Shown: piece by piece, positions 1 through 6,915 of the stretch
How positions within the stretch are numbered: position 1 is the stretch's first letter
How the letters are laid out: each line of letters starts with the position of its first letter
Assembly: GCA_947169755.1 (NCBI GenBank)
Contig: CAMVQX010000017.1
Coordinates: 1 to 18,859, forward strand
DNA from: an uncultured bacterium
Lineage (GTDB): Bacteria > Cyanobacteriota > Vampirovibrionia > Gastranaerophilales > Gastranaerophilaceae
Direction of reading: 5' to 3'
Length of the DNA stretch: 18,859 nucleotides
The notes under the pieces: model-generated
What the model saw: only the letters and a program-made list of their open reading frames with translations
Told to the model about the DNA's origin: nothing
Databases searched by the model: none
Program-made: the position numbers and the translations under genes

Positions 1-992
1 CCAACGTTTCTTGTATCTGCAACACCGCCGTTTTCTTTTTGTATTGAAACTATATTTTCATAATTTTTGTCATACCAGTCAATAATTTTTTGAGTATCGT
101 CCGTACTTCCGTCATTTACAATAACGATTTCCAAATTATCAAAGTCTGAGGCCAAAGCGCTATCTATGCTGCGGGCAATATAATCTTTTGCATTATATGC
201 AGGAATAATCAATGAAACTTCCGGTTTTTCATATTTTCTTATACTCAAACCGACAGGATTGGATTCTGCTACGATAAGTCTTCCTTGCGGAGTATTTACA
301 AAAGCTTTTACAACAAATTTTGTACTGCCTTTAAATTCAGTGAGTTCAAGATGGTGTCTCAAACCGTCATCAGTCTCAAAAATAGGGAATTTTGAATTTT
401 GCGGATATACCAAAAATCCGTCTGCTTCACCTTCAAAATTCCAAGATAGAAACATATTAAAATTAAATGATTTGTAAATCGTTGCCGATTTGAAATTATT
501 TTCAACCGGTTTGAAAGCATCTGAAGATGCGAGAAAATCTCTGCTTCCGTCTTCTTTTTTTACAAACGGTTTAATTTTATATTCGGTATTTGCTGATTTT
601 TCGATTGTAATAAAATCAGCATCGGAATTTTTGCAACCGTTAAACCCTTCTTCGTCTTCGCTTTTATATAATCTGTAACCGTCTGCACCTTCAAATCTGC
701 TGTAGAAAAATTTTATATTGTTACCTTCAAATTTGCTCACAATATCCAATGTTTCAAATTTATATTGAAGTTTTGATGTTTCTCGGATTACTTTGCCGCC
801 TTTTACGGCTTGTACAAAACATTCACCTTCACCGTATGGTAAAAGTGAAATTCTGGTCTGTGTTTCACCATAAACTTTTGCAGCTTCCACATATAAATCA
901 TTAATTTTCAAAAATACTCTGTAAAAATCAGCCTTTACATCAGCCCATTTTACAATTAATTTAGACCCTTTAATCTCTATTCCTAAATCCAT
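1..992 (-). CDS. Family 2 glycosyltransferase with N-terminal Fn3-like repeats (partial, C-terminus outside window)
   Basis: The frame is open from ATG at 992 to the window edge (330 complete codons), so this is the N-terminal part only. From about residue 259 the sequence is a classic GT-A family 2 start: VSLIIPAYNAKDYI, then EIVIVNDGSTDDT (nucleotide-sugar binding) and NGGVADTRN; the DxD and acceptor regions lie beyond the window. The first ~250 residues are not transferase. They contain three diverged repeats of a W/Y-x(4-6)-AD-G/F-Y/F-x-V/L pattern (about residues 16-62, 97-145 and 182-232), each ending in a PY/KPF/KAF-like strand, which resembles fibronectin type III beta-sandwiches. No signal peptide is seen, so it is probably cytoplasmic and acts in surface polysaccharide or protein glycosylation. 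AAGGAG lies 6 nt before the ATG, preceded by an extended -10. Family assignment is firm; the Fn3 call is by pattern only. Confidence 0.85.
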   Translation of the reverse strand, partial: MDLGIEIKGSKLIVKWADVKADFYRVFLKINDLYVEAAKVYGETQTRISLLPYGEGECFVQAVKGGKVIRETSKLQYKFETLDIVSKFEGNNIKFFYSRFEGADGYRLYKSEDEEGFNGCKNSDADFITIEKSANTEYKIKPFVKKEDGSRDFLASSDAFKPVENNFKSATIYKSFNFNMFLSWNFEGEADGFLVYPQNSKFPIFETDDGLRHHLELTEFKGSTKFVVKAFVNTPQGRLIVAESNPVGLSIRKYEKPEVSLIIPAYNAKDYIARSIDSALASDFDNLEIVIVNDGSTDDTQKIIDWYDKNYENIVSIQKENGGVADTRNV

Positions 993-1009
993 ATATTTCT
1001 CCTTAAAAT

Positions 1010-1018
1010 ATTATAGCA
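1010..1018 (-). promoter_or_regulatory. Extended -10 promoter of the glycosyltransferase gene
   Basis: Reading the minus strand, TGCTATAAT (TG-n-TATAAT) lies 17 nt before the ATG at 992. The predicted transcript would have a very short leader that still includes AAGGAG. No convincing -35 is seen, as is usual for extended -10 promoters. Confidence 0.6.
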
Positions 1019-1042
1019 TAAAATATACTTAAAAAATTTTTC

Positions 1043-1051
1043 TGTTATAAT
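1043..1051 (+). promoter_or_regulatory. Extended -10 promoter of the small secreted protein gene
   Basis: TGTTATAAT (TG-n-TATAAT) lies 19 nt before the ATG at 1071, with AAGGAG between them. It is divergent from, and about 25 nt away from, the glycosyltransferase promoter, so the 78-bp gap holds two back-to-back promoters. Confidence 0.6.
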
Positions 1052-1070
1052 AAAAACAAGGAGAATATTT

Positions 1071-1406
1071 ATGAAAAGATTTATTATTTTAACTGCAATT
1101 TTAATGTTAGCTGCACCTGTTTTAGCTGATGAAGACAATATCAATATGACACCTTACGGTACATTTTCAGGATACAAAAAAACATCTGTTAAATCACAGT
1201 ATCCAAAATTTAATCATTCATTATTTGATACGGAAAGAACTCAGTTAATGAAACCAAGATCCGTAAAGGATTTGGGTAATTCAATTGAGGTTGAAACAAT
1301 GCGTTCTCCAATGGATAAAATTCAAAGACAAAGAATGGACAGTTCTGATATGATGCATATTAACGGAATCCAAAACGGAATCCAAAATATGTATATGAAT
1401 TTTTAG
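1071..1406 (+). CDS. Small secreted protein of unknown function
   Basis: 111 residues. The N-terminus is a clear Sec signal peptide: MKRF, then a hydrophobic core ending in APVLA, with likely signal peptidase I cleavage after A19 (V-x-A before DED). The mature ~92 residues are polar, with KKTSVK and KPRS basic patches, rich in methionine, and end in a tandem GIQN-GIQN followed by MYMNF. No membrane segment, cysteine or known motif is visible, so it is probably a periplasmic or surface-exposed soluble protein. AAGGAG sits 7 nt before the ATG. The stop codon is only 2 nt from the stop of the convergent aldolase gene, and no terminator separates them. I do not recognise a family. Confidence 0.75.
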   Translation: MKRFIILTAILMLAAPVLADEDNINMTPYGTFSGYKKTSVKSQYPKFNHSLFDTERTQLMKPRSVKDLGNSIEVETMRSPMDKIQRQRMDSSDMMHINGIQNGIQNMYMNF

Positions 1407-1408
1407 TA

Positions 1409-2179
1409 TCAAAACGAAAGCATTTTAACTTCAGACGGATGAATATTTTTCAATCCGCCTATTAAGGCATTATAAGAATATCCCCATTCATATTTGTTTT
1501 TGATATCCAGATAATATTTTTTTATTAAATCCAAATACAGAGAATTATTTTTGTTTAAATATTTCAATAAAAGTTCTATTGGCAAATTTCCGCCGCCTCT
1601 GCCCATGCCAAAAACAGAAGCATCAATACTATATGCACCAAGTTCAATAGCCTTTATTGTATTTGCAAAAGCAAGCTGTAAATTATTGTGCGCATGAAAA
1701 CTTATTTTTTCAAACCCGCATTTTTGAAGTTTGTTATATATATTTTCAACATCACAAGGCATAAAAGCACCGAATGTATCCGCAAAATACAAAGATTCCA
1801 ATATATCTTTATTTTTCCAATTTTTTAAATATTCAAAATCCTCAAATTTGTCTGCAGTCATAAGATGTAAAAACACCCCAAAACCCTGTTCTTTAAAATC
1901 TTCTACCGCTTCAACAGCTTCTATCAATTTGTTAGGATAACATGCAACCCTGACCATATCGGCTCTTTTGTCAACCGGTTGAATATTTTTGGCATCAACC
2001 ATCACAACGAGCTTTGACGAAGATGATTTTATACATTCAGGCATTTTGTAACCGACTTCAATATAATCAATGCCGGAATTTTCAGCTGTTTTAACAGTAG
2101 ACAAAATACATTCGTCAGAAAATTTCCAATTATTTACATGCCCGCCGTCACGTAAAGTACAATCTAAAATCTTTGTCAT
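1409..2179 (-). CDS. HMG-CoA lyase/4-hydroxy-2-oxovalerate aldolase-like DRE-TIM metalloenzyme (short form)
   Basis: 256 residues forming a DRE-TIM barrel. Visible signatures are LDCTLRDGG at residues 5-13 (catalytic Arg10 and metal ligand Asp11), FHAHNN at 161-166 (two metal-binding His) and the glycine loop GMGRGGGNLPIE at 191-202. The family catalyses metal-dependent aldol cleavage or Claisen condensation on pyruvate- or acyl-CoA-type substrates. This protein stops soon after the barrel and lacks the C-terminal communication domain of true 4-hydroxy-2-oxovalerate aldolases; no acylating aldehyde dehydrogenase partner is adjacent. Short versions of this kind are found in surface-polysaccharide and natural-product clusters, so a sugar-acid or similar role is plausible given the glycosyltransferase nearby; the substrate is unknown. 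The ATG is 6 nt after an extended -10 and has no Shine-Dalgarno, so the mRNA is probably leaderless. Confidence 0.85.
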   Translation of the reverse strand: MTKILDCTLRDGGHVNNWKFSDECILSTVKTAENSGIDYIEVGYKMPECIKSSSSKLVVMVDAKNIQPVDKRADMVRVACYPNKLIEAVEAVEDFKEQGFGVFLHLMTADKFEDFEYLKNWKNKDILESLYFADTFGAFMPCDVENIYNKLQKCGFEKISFHAHNNLQLAFANTIKAIELGAYSIDASVFGMGRGGGNLPIELLLKYLNKNNSLYLDLIKKYYLDIKNKYEWGYSYNALIGGLKNIHPSEVKMLSF

Positions 2180-2185
2180 AATTTG

Positions 2186-2194
2186 ATTTTATCA
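2186..2194 (-). promoter_or_regulatory. Extended -10 promoter, likely leaderless start of the aldolase gene
   Basis: On the minus strand TGATAAAAT (TG-n-TAAAAT) ends exactly 6 nt before the ATG at 2179, placing the expected transcription start on or next to the A of the start codon. No -35 is evident. Confidence 0.55.
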
Positions 2195-2204
2195 TAAATA
2201 TTAT

Positions 2205-2349
2205 TTATCTGATTTATCGCATCAGAATTTACATTTTTACATGCCAGCCATAATGTAATTTAAATTATTCCACAAAGATTGCAGAGCACTTAATTCTGTT
2301 CTTGTTACCGGACTTGTCATTATCTGATTTATTGTATCAGAATTTACAT
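2205..2349. repeat. Pair of 30-bp direct repeats (28/30 identical)
   Basis: The 30-mer at 2205-2234 recurs at 2320-2349 with two substitutions (c/t at repeat positions 14 and 16). Copy 2 lies in the 3' coding region of the GHKL-peptidase gene, encoding VNSDTINQI; copy 1 lies just after that gene's stop and would encode VNSDAINQI in a shifted frame (offset 115 bp). Each copy contains the inverted repeat TCTGAT-7 nt-ATCAGA, and both substitutions fall in the 7-nt centre. Confidence 0.8.
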
Positions 2350-4459
2350 CAGTAAGTTTATATGAAAAATCAGCATTTCCGTCACCGCCCACTTTGTGCG
2401 AAAGTTCATGCAAAGCGGTTTCAAGAGCATCCGTAAATGTCGCGTTATCTAAATATTCCTTATCTATCCAAAAACCTTTTGATACTCCGTTTTCTATGAT
2501 TGCTTCAGCGTTAGTATCTTCATACAATTTCTTTTCACGTTCTGCATTTCTGTCAAATATATAAATATGAGTATCTATTTCATCCGGTGTGAATTTATTT
2601 TTACTTAATGCTGTTTCCAATCTTGAAATAGCTTCACGTAAAATAACTATTTTCTTTTTCTGAATATCTGTCGGAACAACAATTTCATGCGCTCTTGCAT
2701 TCTGCATAAATTCATGAATTGTTTGCATACCAAGTTCTTTAAATTGCTCTTTACAAATTATGTAACCTTTCGTCTGTAAATCTCTTACCAAATCAGCACT
2801 TGCATTTGAATATGCAATAAAATGGGAAGGAAATCTTATATTTGAATTACCAATAAAATTGTATTTCGTACCTAATTTATAAACAAATTGTTCCATAAAA
2901 TCATCCATTGGAGTATTTTTATTTTTCTTACTCCAATACTTATCAAGTGATTTTAGAATTTTTAATTTATCTTCAAAAACAATATCATTTTTACCGGCTA
3001 TGTATTCTGCAATATTTTTAAGATCTGTAGTATTCAAAGATGTTCTATCACGGGATTCATCCACAACATCTTTCGGTAATTTATCTTTCAAGAAAATACT
3101 TACACCTTTTAGTCCGTCATAATCACCATTAAATTCAAATCTTTGACCTGCGATATAAATTGCACCCCTATCACTGTTCGGAAGCATTTTTATACCCAAA
3201 AAGTCGTTTTCAAACTGCGGGCATTCAAAATCCTTGTTTGATGAATGATAAAAACGATTTACGGATTTTCTTAACGATTGTAAAAGATCCATACTGTCTG
3301 TTTCAAATTCAATATAATTACCTTCGATTCTTTGAGGTAATTTGTCAACAGAATAGCACATTACTTTTTCACCTTCATCTGTCAACAACTCACTCTGGCC
3401 GATAGTCCATCTGCAAAGCCAATTGTCAGAAGCAATCCTTACGTCTTTTGCACCCGCATCAGTCAATAGTTTCAACGAAGCCATTTTTATACCTTCACCG
3501 TAATTTCCTGCAGCTTTGGTATTGAATTGTTTAGACGAAAGTCCCAAATATATAGCTTTGTCCGGAGTAAATGTTGACTGACCTTCGATTCTAACTTTAT
3601 ATCTTCCTTGTCCGACAGGTGTAAATATCATATTTACACCATCCAATGTCTGACCATGACCATCATAGAAGTTTTGCAACAAATCACGTGCAATCTTATC
3701 ACTATCCCAATTTACAGATTTACCGTAAGAAATAGCTATTGAAGATTCCTTATTTTTAACCGATCTAAAACTTTTAGATTCATGAGTAACTTTTATAGCA
3801 TCAGTTTTTGGTATTCTCAAAACAAAGCTGCCATCTTTAGCAATTTCAGGGATATATAAACTTTCCATGCCGGCTCTGTTTGAAGTTTGAACATGTAAAG
3901 GTAATTCCCATCTTATATTCTTGCCTTCCGTAGAAACAATAGGTTGACGAGAAATATCGTAACTCAATTCACCTTTGGCAATTTTTCGTTTTAATTCATT
4001 TATTATTTTTTCACGAGCTTCTTTCGGGGTTGAATCACCTTCCAATAATTCGGCAAGACGTTTATTCAGGCCTTCAAGACTTGTGCTTAGCGCATCTCTT
4101 TCATTTGACAAACATTCAACTTGAGACTGCAATTTGCTATTTATATCTTTTTGCTGTCTAAAATCGTCATAATAATCAACACTTTTCCATTGATTTATTT
4201 CTAATTGGGCTTGTTCTTGTTGTCTTTTTAAAGTTCTTTGTGCGGCTTCTGCAGCTTCTGCCATTTTGCTTTTGTAATGGCCGCGGAGACAAGCACCTGT
4301 CAAGACGGCAGCAGATAAAGCCGCTGCAATAACATATCCTGTCGTTTTGGAACCGGAATTTTCCCGCACTTGTTCTGATTCATTATGTACTTTGTTTACG
4401 TTTCTTTTGCTATAATGTCTTGCACCAAAACTACACGGTGATATTGCATTTACAACCAT
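2237..4459 (-). CDS. Membrane-anchored GHKL (Hsp90/MORC-like) ATPase fused to an HExxH zinc metallopeptidase
   Basis: 740 residues. A single transmembrane helix lies at about 41-58, followed by a coiled coil at about 65-140 (Q/E/K/R-rich heptads). A GHKL ATP-binding fold follows: the N-box RDLLQNFYD at 258-266 aligns with Hsp90 RELISNASD (catalytic Glu replaced by Asp259, Mg-binding Asn263 and Asp266 kept), the G1 region (RIEGQSTF, 290-297) is degenerate, and the ATP-lid G2 box GNYGEGIKMA at 318-327 is excellent. YIAGQRFEF then DESRDRTSLN (467-476) resembles the transducer segment of such ATPases. After a helical linker, ALHELSHKVGGDGNADF (682-698) supplies a zincin HExxH (His684, Glu685, His688) with Asp693 or Asp697 as possible third ligand. 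The inference is an ATP-controlled membrane-tethered protease, probably with its domains in the cytoplasm. AAGGA precedes the ATG by about 10 nt. I know no named family with this architecture. Confidence 0.8.
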   Translation of the reverse strand: MVVNAISPCSFGARHYSKRNVNKVHNESEQVRENSGSKTTGYVIAAALSAAVLTGACLRGHYKSKMAEAAEAAQRTLKRQQEQAQLEINQWKSVDYYDDFRQQKDINSKLQSQVECLSNERDALSTSLEGLNKRLAELLEGDSTPKEAREKIINELKRKIAKGELSYDISRQPIVSTEGKNIRWELPLHVQTSNRAGMESLYIPEIAKDGSFVLRIPKTDAIKVTHESKSFRSVKNKESSIAISYGKSVNWDSDKIARDLLQNFYDGHGQTLDGVNMIFTPVGQGRYKVRIEGQSTFTPDKAIYLGLSSKQFNTKAAGNYGEGIKMASLKLLTDAGAKDVRIASDNWLCRWTIGQSELLTDEGEKVMCYSVDKLPQRIEGNYIEFETDSMDLLQSLRKSVNRFYHSSNKDFECPQFENDFLGIKMLPNSDRGAIYIAGQRFEFNGDYDGLKGVSIFLKDKLPKDVVDESRDRTSLNTTDLKNIAEYIAGKNDIVFEDKLKILKSLDKYWSKKNKNTPMDDFMEQFVYKLGTKYNFIGNSNIRFPSHFIAYSNASADLVRDLQTKGYIICKEQFKELGMQTIHEFMQNARAHEIVVPTDIQKKKIVILREAISRLETALSKNKFTPDEIDTHIYIFDRNAEREKKLYEDTNAEAIIENGVSKGFWIDKEYLDNATFTDALETALHELSHKVGGDGNADFSYKLTDVNSDTINQIMTSPVTRTELSALQSLWNNLNYIMAGM

Positions 4460-4572
4460 TTTAATCTATTCCTTTTTCACACTACAACCATGTAAAAAAA
4501 AAACATTTTTTAAATTGCCAAATATTAAAATGTATCTTAGTATTTCGTTACAATTCGTTTTTTGAGGTAGAT

Positions 4573-4965
4573 TTACCTTTTCAAATAATCTTCAAATTTT
4601 TTGACATTAACTTTGTAACCGCAGCCTTCATGGAGTTGTCCGGGGTATCCGATTTTTTTGGCAGGGTATTTTTTACACATTGGTAAGCGATGTTTATAAT
4701 CCGAGCACAGACCATCCTCTGTAACCATTTTGCACGCAAAAATTAAATTTCCCTCTTCATCTTTTCCCTTTATGTAGAATCTTTTATATGCAGGAAAAAG
4801 AAATTGCATTATCTTAAATTCTTTTTCGGTATAAGTATCGTAACTATACATATAATTACAGCATTTGCCGCATTTTTTACACTCACCGGTAATTTCATAC
4901 GTAATTTTTTCAGGCACAAAATATGAACGAATTTCATTTACTATGACACTTAAAAAATCAAACAT
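4573..4965 (-). CDS. YkgJ/UPF0153-type cysteine cluster protein
   Basis: 130 residues when started at 4965. The signature is CKKCGKCCNY near residues 29-38, followed by a Cys at 78 (FACKM), GLC at 85-87, MCKKYP at 96-101 and GCGY near the C-terminus. This eight-cysteine pattern is that of the YkgJ family (formerly UPF0153), presumed to bind zinc or an Fe-S cluster; the biochemical role is unsettled. The reading frame extends upstream to an ATG at 4992, but the stretch between overlaps a TGTTATAAT promoter whose -10 ends 6 nt before the ATG at 4965. That makes 4965 (MFDFLSVIV) the likely start on a leaderless mRNA. It lies upstream of the GHKL-peptidase gene on the same strand with a 113-bp gap and no obvious terminator, so read-through is possible. 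Confidence 0.8.
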   Translation of the reverse strand: MFDFLSVIVNEIRSYFVPEKITYEITGECKKCGKCCNYMYSYDTYTEKEFKIMQFLFPAYKRFYIKGKDEEGNLIFACKMVTEDGLCSDYKHRLPMCKKYPAKKIGYPGQLHEGCGYKVNVKKFEDYLKR

Positions 4966-4971
4966 AATCAG

Positions 4972-4980
4972 ATTATAACA
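4972..4980 (-). promoter_or_regulatory. Extended -10 promoter, likely leaderless start of the ykgJ-like gene
   Basis: On the minus strand TGTTATAAT ends 6 nt before the ATG at 4965. The position where a -35 would sit is occupied by the terminator of the preceding gene, so the TG extension probably substitutes for it. Confidence 0.6.
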
Positions 4981-4986
4981 TAATAT

Positions 4987-5012
4987 AAACAAAAGACCGG
5001 CTCACGCCGGTC
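4987..5012 (-). terminator. Rho-independent terminator of the 5043-5468 gene
   Basis: On the minus strand GACCGGC-GTGA-GCCGGTC forms a perfect 7-bp GC-rich stem with a 4-nt loop, followed by CTTTTGTTT-like T-rich sequence. It lies 30 nt after the stop codon and directly upstream of the ykgJ-like promoter. Confidence 0.8.
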
Positions 5013-5042
5013 ATCAATGTTGAGTAAATGTGTATTTATAAG

Positions 5043-5468
5043 TTATGCAGTTAACATTTTAAACATATTTACAGTACCCGCTTCTGTTTCCTGACTAAGC
5101 GGTTTTTCAAGATGTCTTGCCAATTTTGCACGATCTACACCTGCAATATTGTTTAGTGCAAATCTTACAAAGTCGAATTCTTCTTCAATGCCGTTGATTT
5201 CATTCAATGCTTTCATGAATGGAGCATTTGCAAATGCTTCTGCCATTCTTCTTTCAACAGCAGCATCAGATACATCAATTTTCGACAACTGAGCGCCCCA
5301 ATTTTGCGCTGCAGCAGCATCTAATGCACTAGCTTCGACTTTTTTGGGCTCGAATTCCTTTACTGTTTCCGTTTTTTCCTGTTGATTTTTGTCAACTGCT
5401 TTTTTCCCTTTTGTTGATCCCAAGCGTATTTTTAACGCTTCCAAATTGTTTCGATCAATTCTGTTCAT
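5043..5468 (-). CDS. Hypothetical soluble protein
   Basis: 141 residues with no signal peptide or membrane segment. The first ~45 residues are Lys/Glu/Gln-rich and probably disordered. The rest is predicted mostly helical, beginning ALDAAAAQNWG and including VERRMAEAFANAPFMKAL and FVRFALNNIAGVDRAKLARHL. A GGTGA motif lies 6 nt before the ATG. The gene has its own terminator and a 5' region with inverted repeats. Its layout (charged disordered tail, then a short helical domain of similar total length) recalls the protein at 10008-10424, but I cannot show homology by eye. Function unknown; not a family I recognise. Confidence 0.7.
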   Translation of the reverse strand: MNRIDRNNLEALKIRLGSTKGKKAVDKNQQEKTETVKEFEPKKVEASALDAAAAQNWGAQLSKIDVSDAAVERRMAEAFANAPFMKALNEINGIEEEFDFVRFALNNIAGVDRAKLARHLEKPLSQETEAGTVNMFKMLTA

Positions 5469-5492
5469 TTCCGTTCACCGTCTTTCTGTTTC

Positions 5493-5509
5493 TATCGCTT
5501 TTAGCGATA
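5493..5509 (-). repeat. Inverted repeat in the 5' leader of the 5043-5468 gene
   Basis: TATCGCT-3 nt-AGCGATA, a perfect 7-bp stem, about 25-40 nt before the ATG at 5468. It could be an mRNA leader hairpin or an operator; no T-run follows, so it is not a standard terminator. Confidence 0.5.
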
Positions 5510-5576
5510 ACTACATTTACTCACATGTAGTATTACGACCGTTGAACAAAAAAACTTTAATAAATACGAAAGTTTT
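5510..5576. repeat. Two further inverted repeats in the divergent gap upstream of trpS
   Basis: ACTACAT-8 nt-ATGTAGT at 5510-5531 (7-bp arms) and AAAACTTT-10 nt-AAAGTTTT at 5551-5576 (8-bp arms). With the repeat at 5493-5509 there are three dyads in about 85 bp between divergent genes, which may be binding sites or leader hairpins. No T-box signature is seen before trpS. Confidence 0.4.
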
Positions 5577-5665
5577 GTTAAGAAATGTTTACAAAATCTA
5601 AATCATTGCTCGATCATTCATAATAATAATTTTGTTGTACAATGTTTTTAGAAAGTGAGCAATAA

Positions 5666-6757
5666 ATGAAAAAAATTATATTAACAGGCGACAGACCGAC
5701 AGGCTGTTTGCATCTCGGTCACTATGTGGGATCTTTAAAGCGCAGAGTAGAACTTCAAAATTCAGGTGATTATGATGAAATCTATATCATGATTGCAGAT
5801 GCGCAGGCTCTTACTGATAATATGGATAATCCCGAAAAAATTCGTCAAAATATAATTGAAGTTGCTCTTGATTATTTGGCTTGCGGACTTGATCCAAAAA
5901 AATCCGTTATGTTTATTCAATCACAAATTCCGGAACTTTGTGAGATGTCTTTTTATTATATGAATTTGGTTACGGTCGCAAGGTTAAAACGCAACCCGAC
6001 AGTAAAAACTGAAATTCAAATGAGAAATTTTGAAGAAAGGATTCCTGTCGGATTTTTTACATACCCTATTAGTCAAGCTGCTGATATTACGGCATTTCAA
6101 GCCACAACCGTTCCGGTTGGCGAAGATCAAGCACCAATGATTGAACAAACAAGGGAAATTGTGAACAGATTTAATCATATTTACGGCGAAACACTTGTTG
6201 AACCGAATATTTTGTTACCGGAAAGACAGGTTTGCATGCGCCTTCCGGGGTTAGACGGAAAAGCAAAAATGAGCAAGTCCTTAGGAAATTGTATTTATCT
6301 CTCGGATAGCGCAGAAGATGTTAAGAAAAAAGTTATGTCAATGTTCACCGATCCAAACCATTTGAGAGTGGAAGATCCCGGAAATGTTGAAGGAAACCCT
6401 GTATTCATTTATCTTGATGCATTTTGTAATGATGAACATTTTGAAAAGTATTTGCCTGAATACAAAAATCTTGATGAATTAAAAGCTCACTACACTCGAG
6501 GCGGTTTGGGTGATGTTAAAGTTAAAAAATTCTTGAATAATGTTTTGGAAGAAACTTTAAAACCAATCAGAGAACGCCGCATAGAAATTTCAAAAGATAT
6601 ACCGGCTGTTTACAAAATGCTTGAAGAAGGCAGTAAAATTGCACGCCAAAAAGCCGCTCAAACCCTTTCAGATATTAAAAATTCTATGCGTATAAATTAT
6701 TTTGCCGACAGCGAATTAATAAGAGCACAAGCTGAAAAATTTAAAGAAAAAGCATAG
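5666..6757 (+). CDS. trpS: Tryptophanyl-tRNA synthetase
   Basis: 363 residues; charges tRNA-Trp with tryptophan using ATP. It is a complete class I synthetase: the N-terminal GDRPTGCLHLGHYVGSL carries the HIGH-equivalent HLGH at residues 16-19, GEDQAPMIE lies at 152-160, and the KMSKS loop is at 201-205. The GDRPTG opening places it with the bacterial TrpRS branch that reads this way rather than the E. coli-like GxQPSG form. AAGTGAG lies 7 nt before the ATG, and a TACAAT hexamer at 5638-5643 is a reasonable -10. No T-box leader (specifier or AGGGUGG-type antiterminator) is present in the 197-bp upstream gap. The gene is monocistronic; the first strong terminator downstream is at 6883-6910. 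Confidence 0.96.
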   Translation: MKKIILTGDRPTGCLHLGHYVGSLKRRVELQNSGDYDEIYIMIADAQALTDNMDNPEKIRQNIIEVALDYLACGLDPKKSVMFIQSQIPELCEMSFYYMNLVTVARLKRNPTVKTEIQMRNFEERIPVGFFTYPISQAADITAFQATTVPVGEDQAPMIEQTREIVNRFNHIYGETLVEPNILLPERQVCMRLPGLDGKAKMSKSLGNCIYLSDSAEDVKKKVMSMFTDPNHLRVEDPGNVEGNPVFIYLDAFCNDEHFEKYLPEYKNLDELKAHYTRGGLGDVKVKKFLNNVLEETLKPIRERRIEISKDIPAVYKMLEEGSKIARQKAAQTLSDIKNSMRINYFADSELIRAQAEKFKEKA

Positions 6758-6802
6758 AGTTAACATAACTTAACAAAAAGGAGTGAAAAATTAAAGTTTT
6801 TA

Positions 6803-6838
6803 TTTTTTGTGCCGTAAACAATAATACGGAAACAAAAA
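6803..6838. repeat. Interrupted hairpin in the trpS-dnaG gap
   Basis: TTTTTTGT-G-CCGTA, an 8-nt loop, TACGG-AA-ACAAAAA: 12 paired bases with a G/AA internal bulge. It lies downstream of trpS, just before an extended -10. No T-run follows, so it is more likely an RNA structural element or mRNA 3'-end stabiliser than an intrinsic terminator. Confidence 0.45.
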
Positions 6839-6846
6839 TATAAATT

Positions 6847-6855
6847 TGTTATAAT
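6847..6855 (+). promoter_or_regulatory. Extended -10 promoter with no gene before the next terminator
   Basis: TGTTATAAT is a full TG-n-TATAAT match. Transcription would start near 6862 and meet the terminator at 6883-6910 after about 47 nt, with no ORF in between. dnaG has its own separate promoter downstream of that terminator. Confidence 0.45.
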
Positions 6856-6882
6856 TATTCCTCCTTTTCCTCGATATTTACT

Positions 6883-6910
6883 AAAAAACGAACCGTTGGT
6901 TCGTTTTTTT
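6883..6910 (+). terminator. Rho-independent terminator upstream of dnaG
   Basis: AAAAAACGAACC-GTT-GGTTCGTTTTTT: a perfect 12-bp stem with a 3-nt loop, ending in seven T. It isolates dnaG-rpoD from trpS transcription. The A-run on the other arm makes it potentially bidirectional. Confidence 0.85.
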
Positions 6911-6915
6911 ATGTT

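Noticed and set aside
259..678. Plus-strand ORFs of 72 and 62 codons in the first kilobase
   Set aside because: They are antisense shadows of the glycosyltransferase frame and lack ribosome sites.
4277..4310. Possible lipoprotein lipobox (TGAC) after the hydrophobic helix of the GHKL-peptidase
   Set aside because: About 40 polar residues precede the helix and the -3 residue is Thr, so a plain membrane anchor is more likely; lipidation would also put an ATPase outside the cell.
5577..5665. T-box riboswitch before trpS
   Set aside because: The leader is short, with no specifier loop and no T-box antiterminator sequence.
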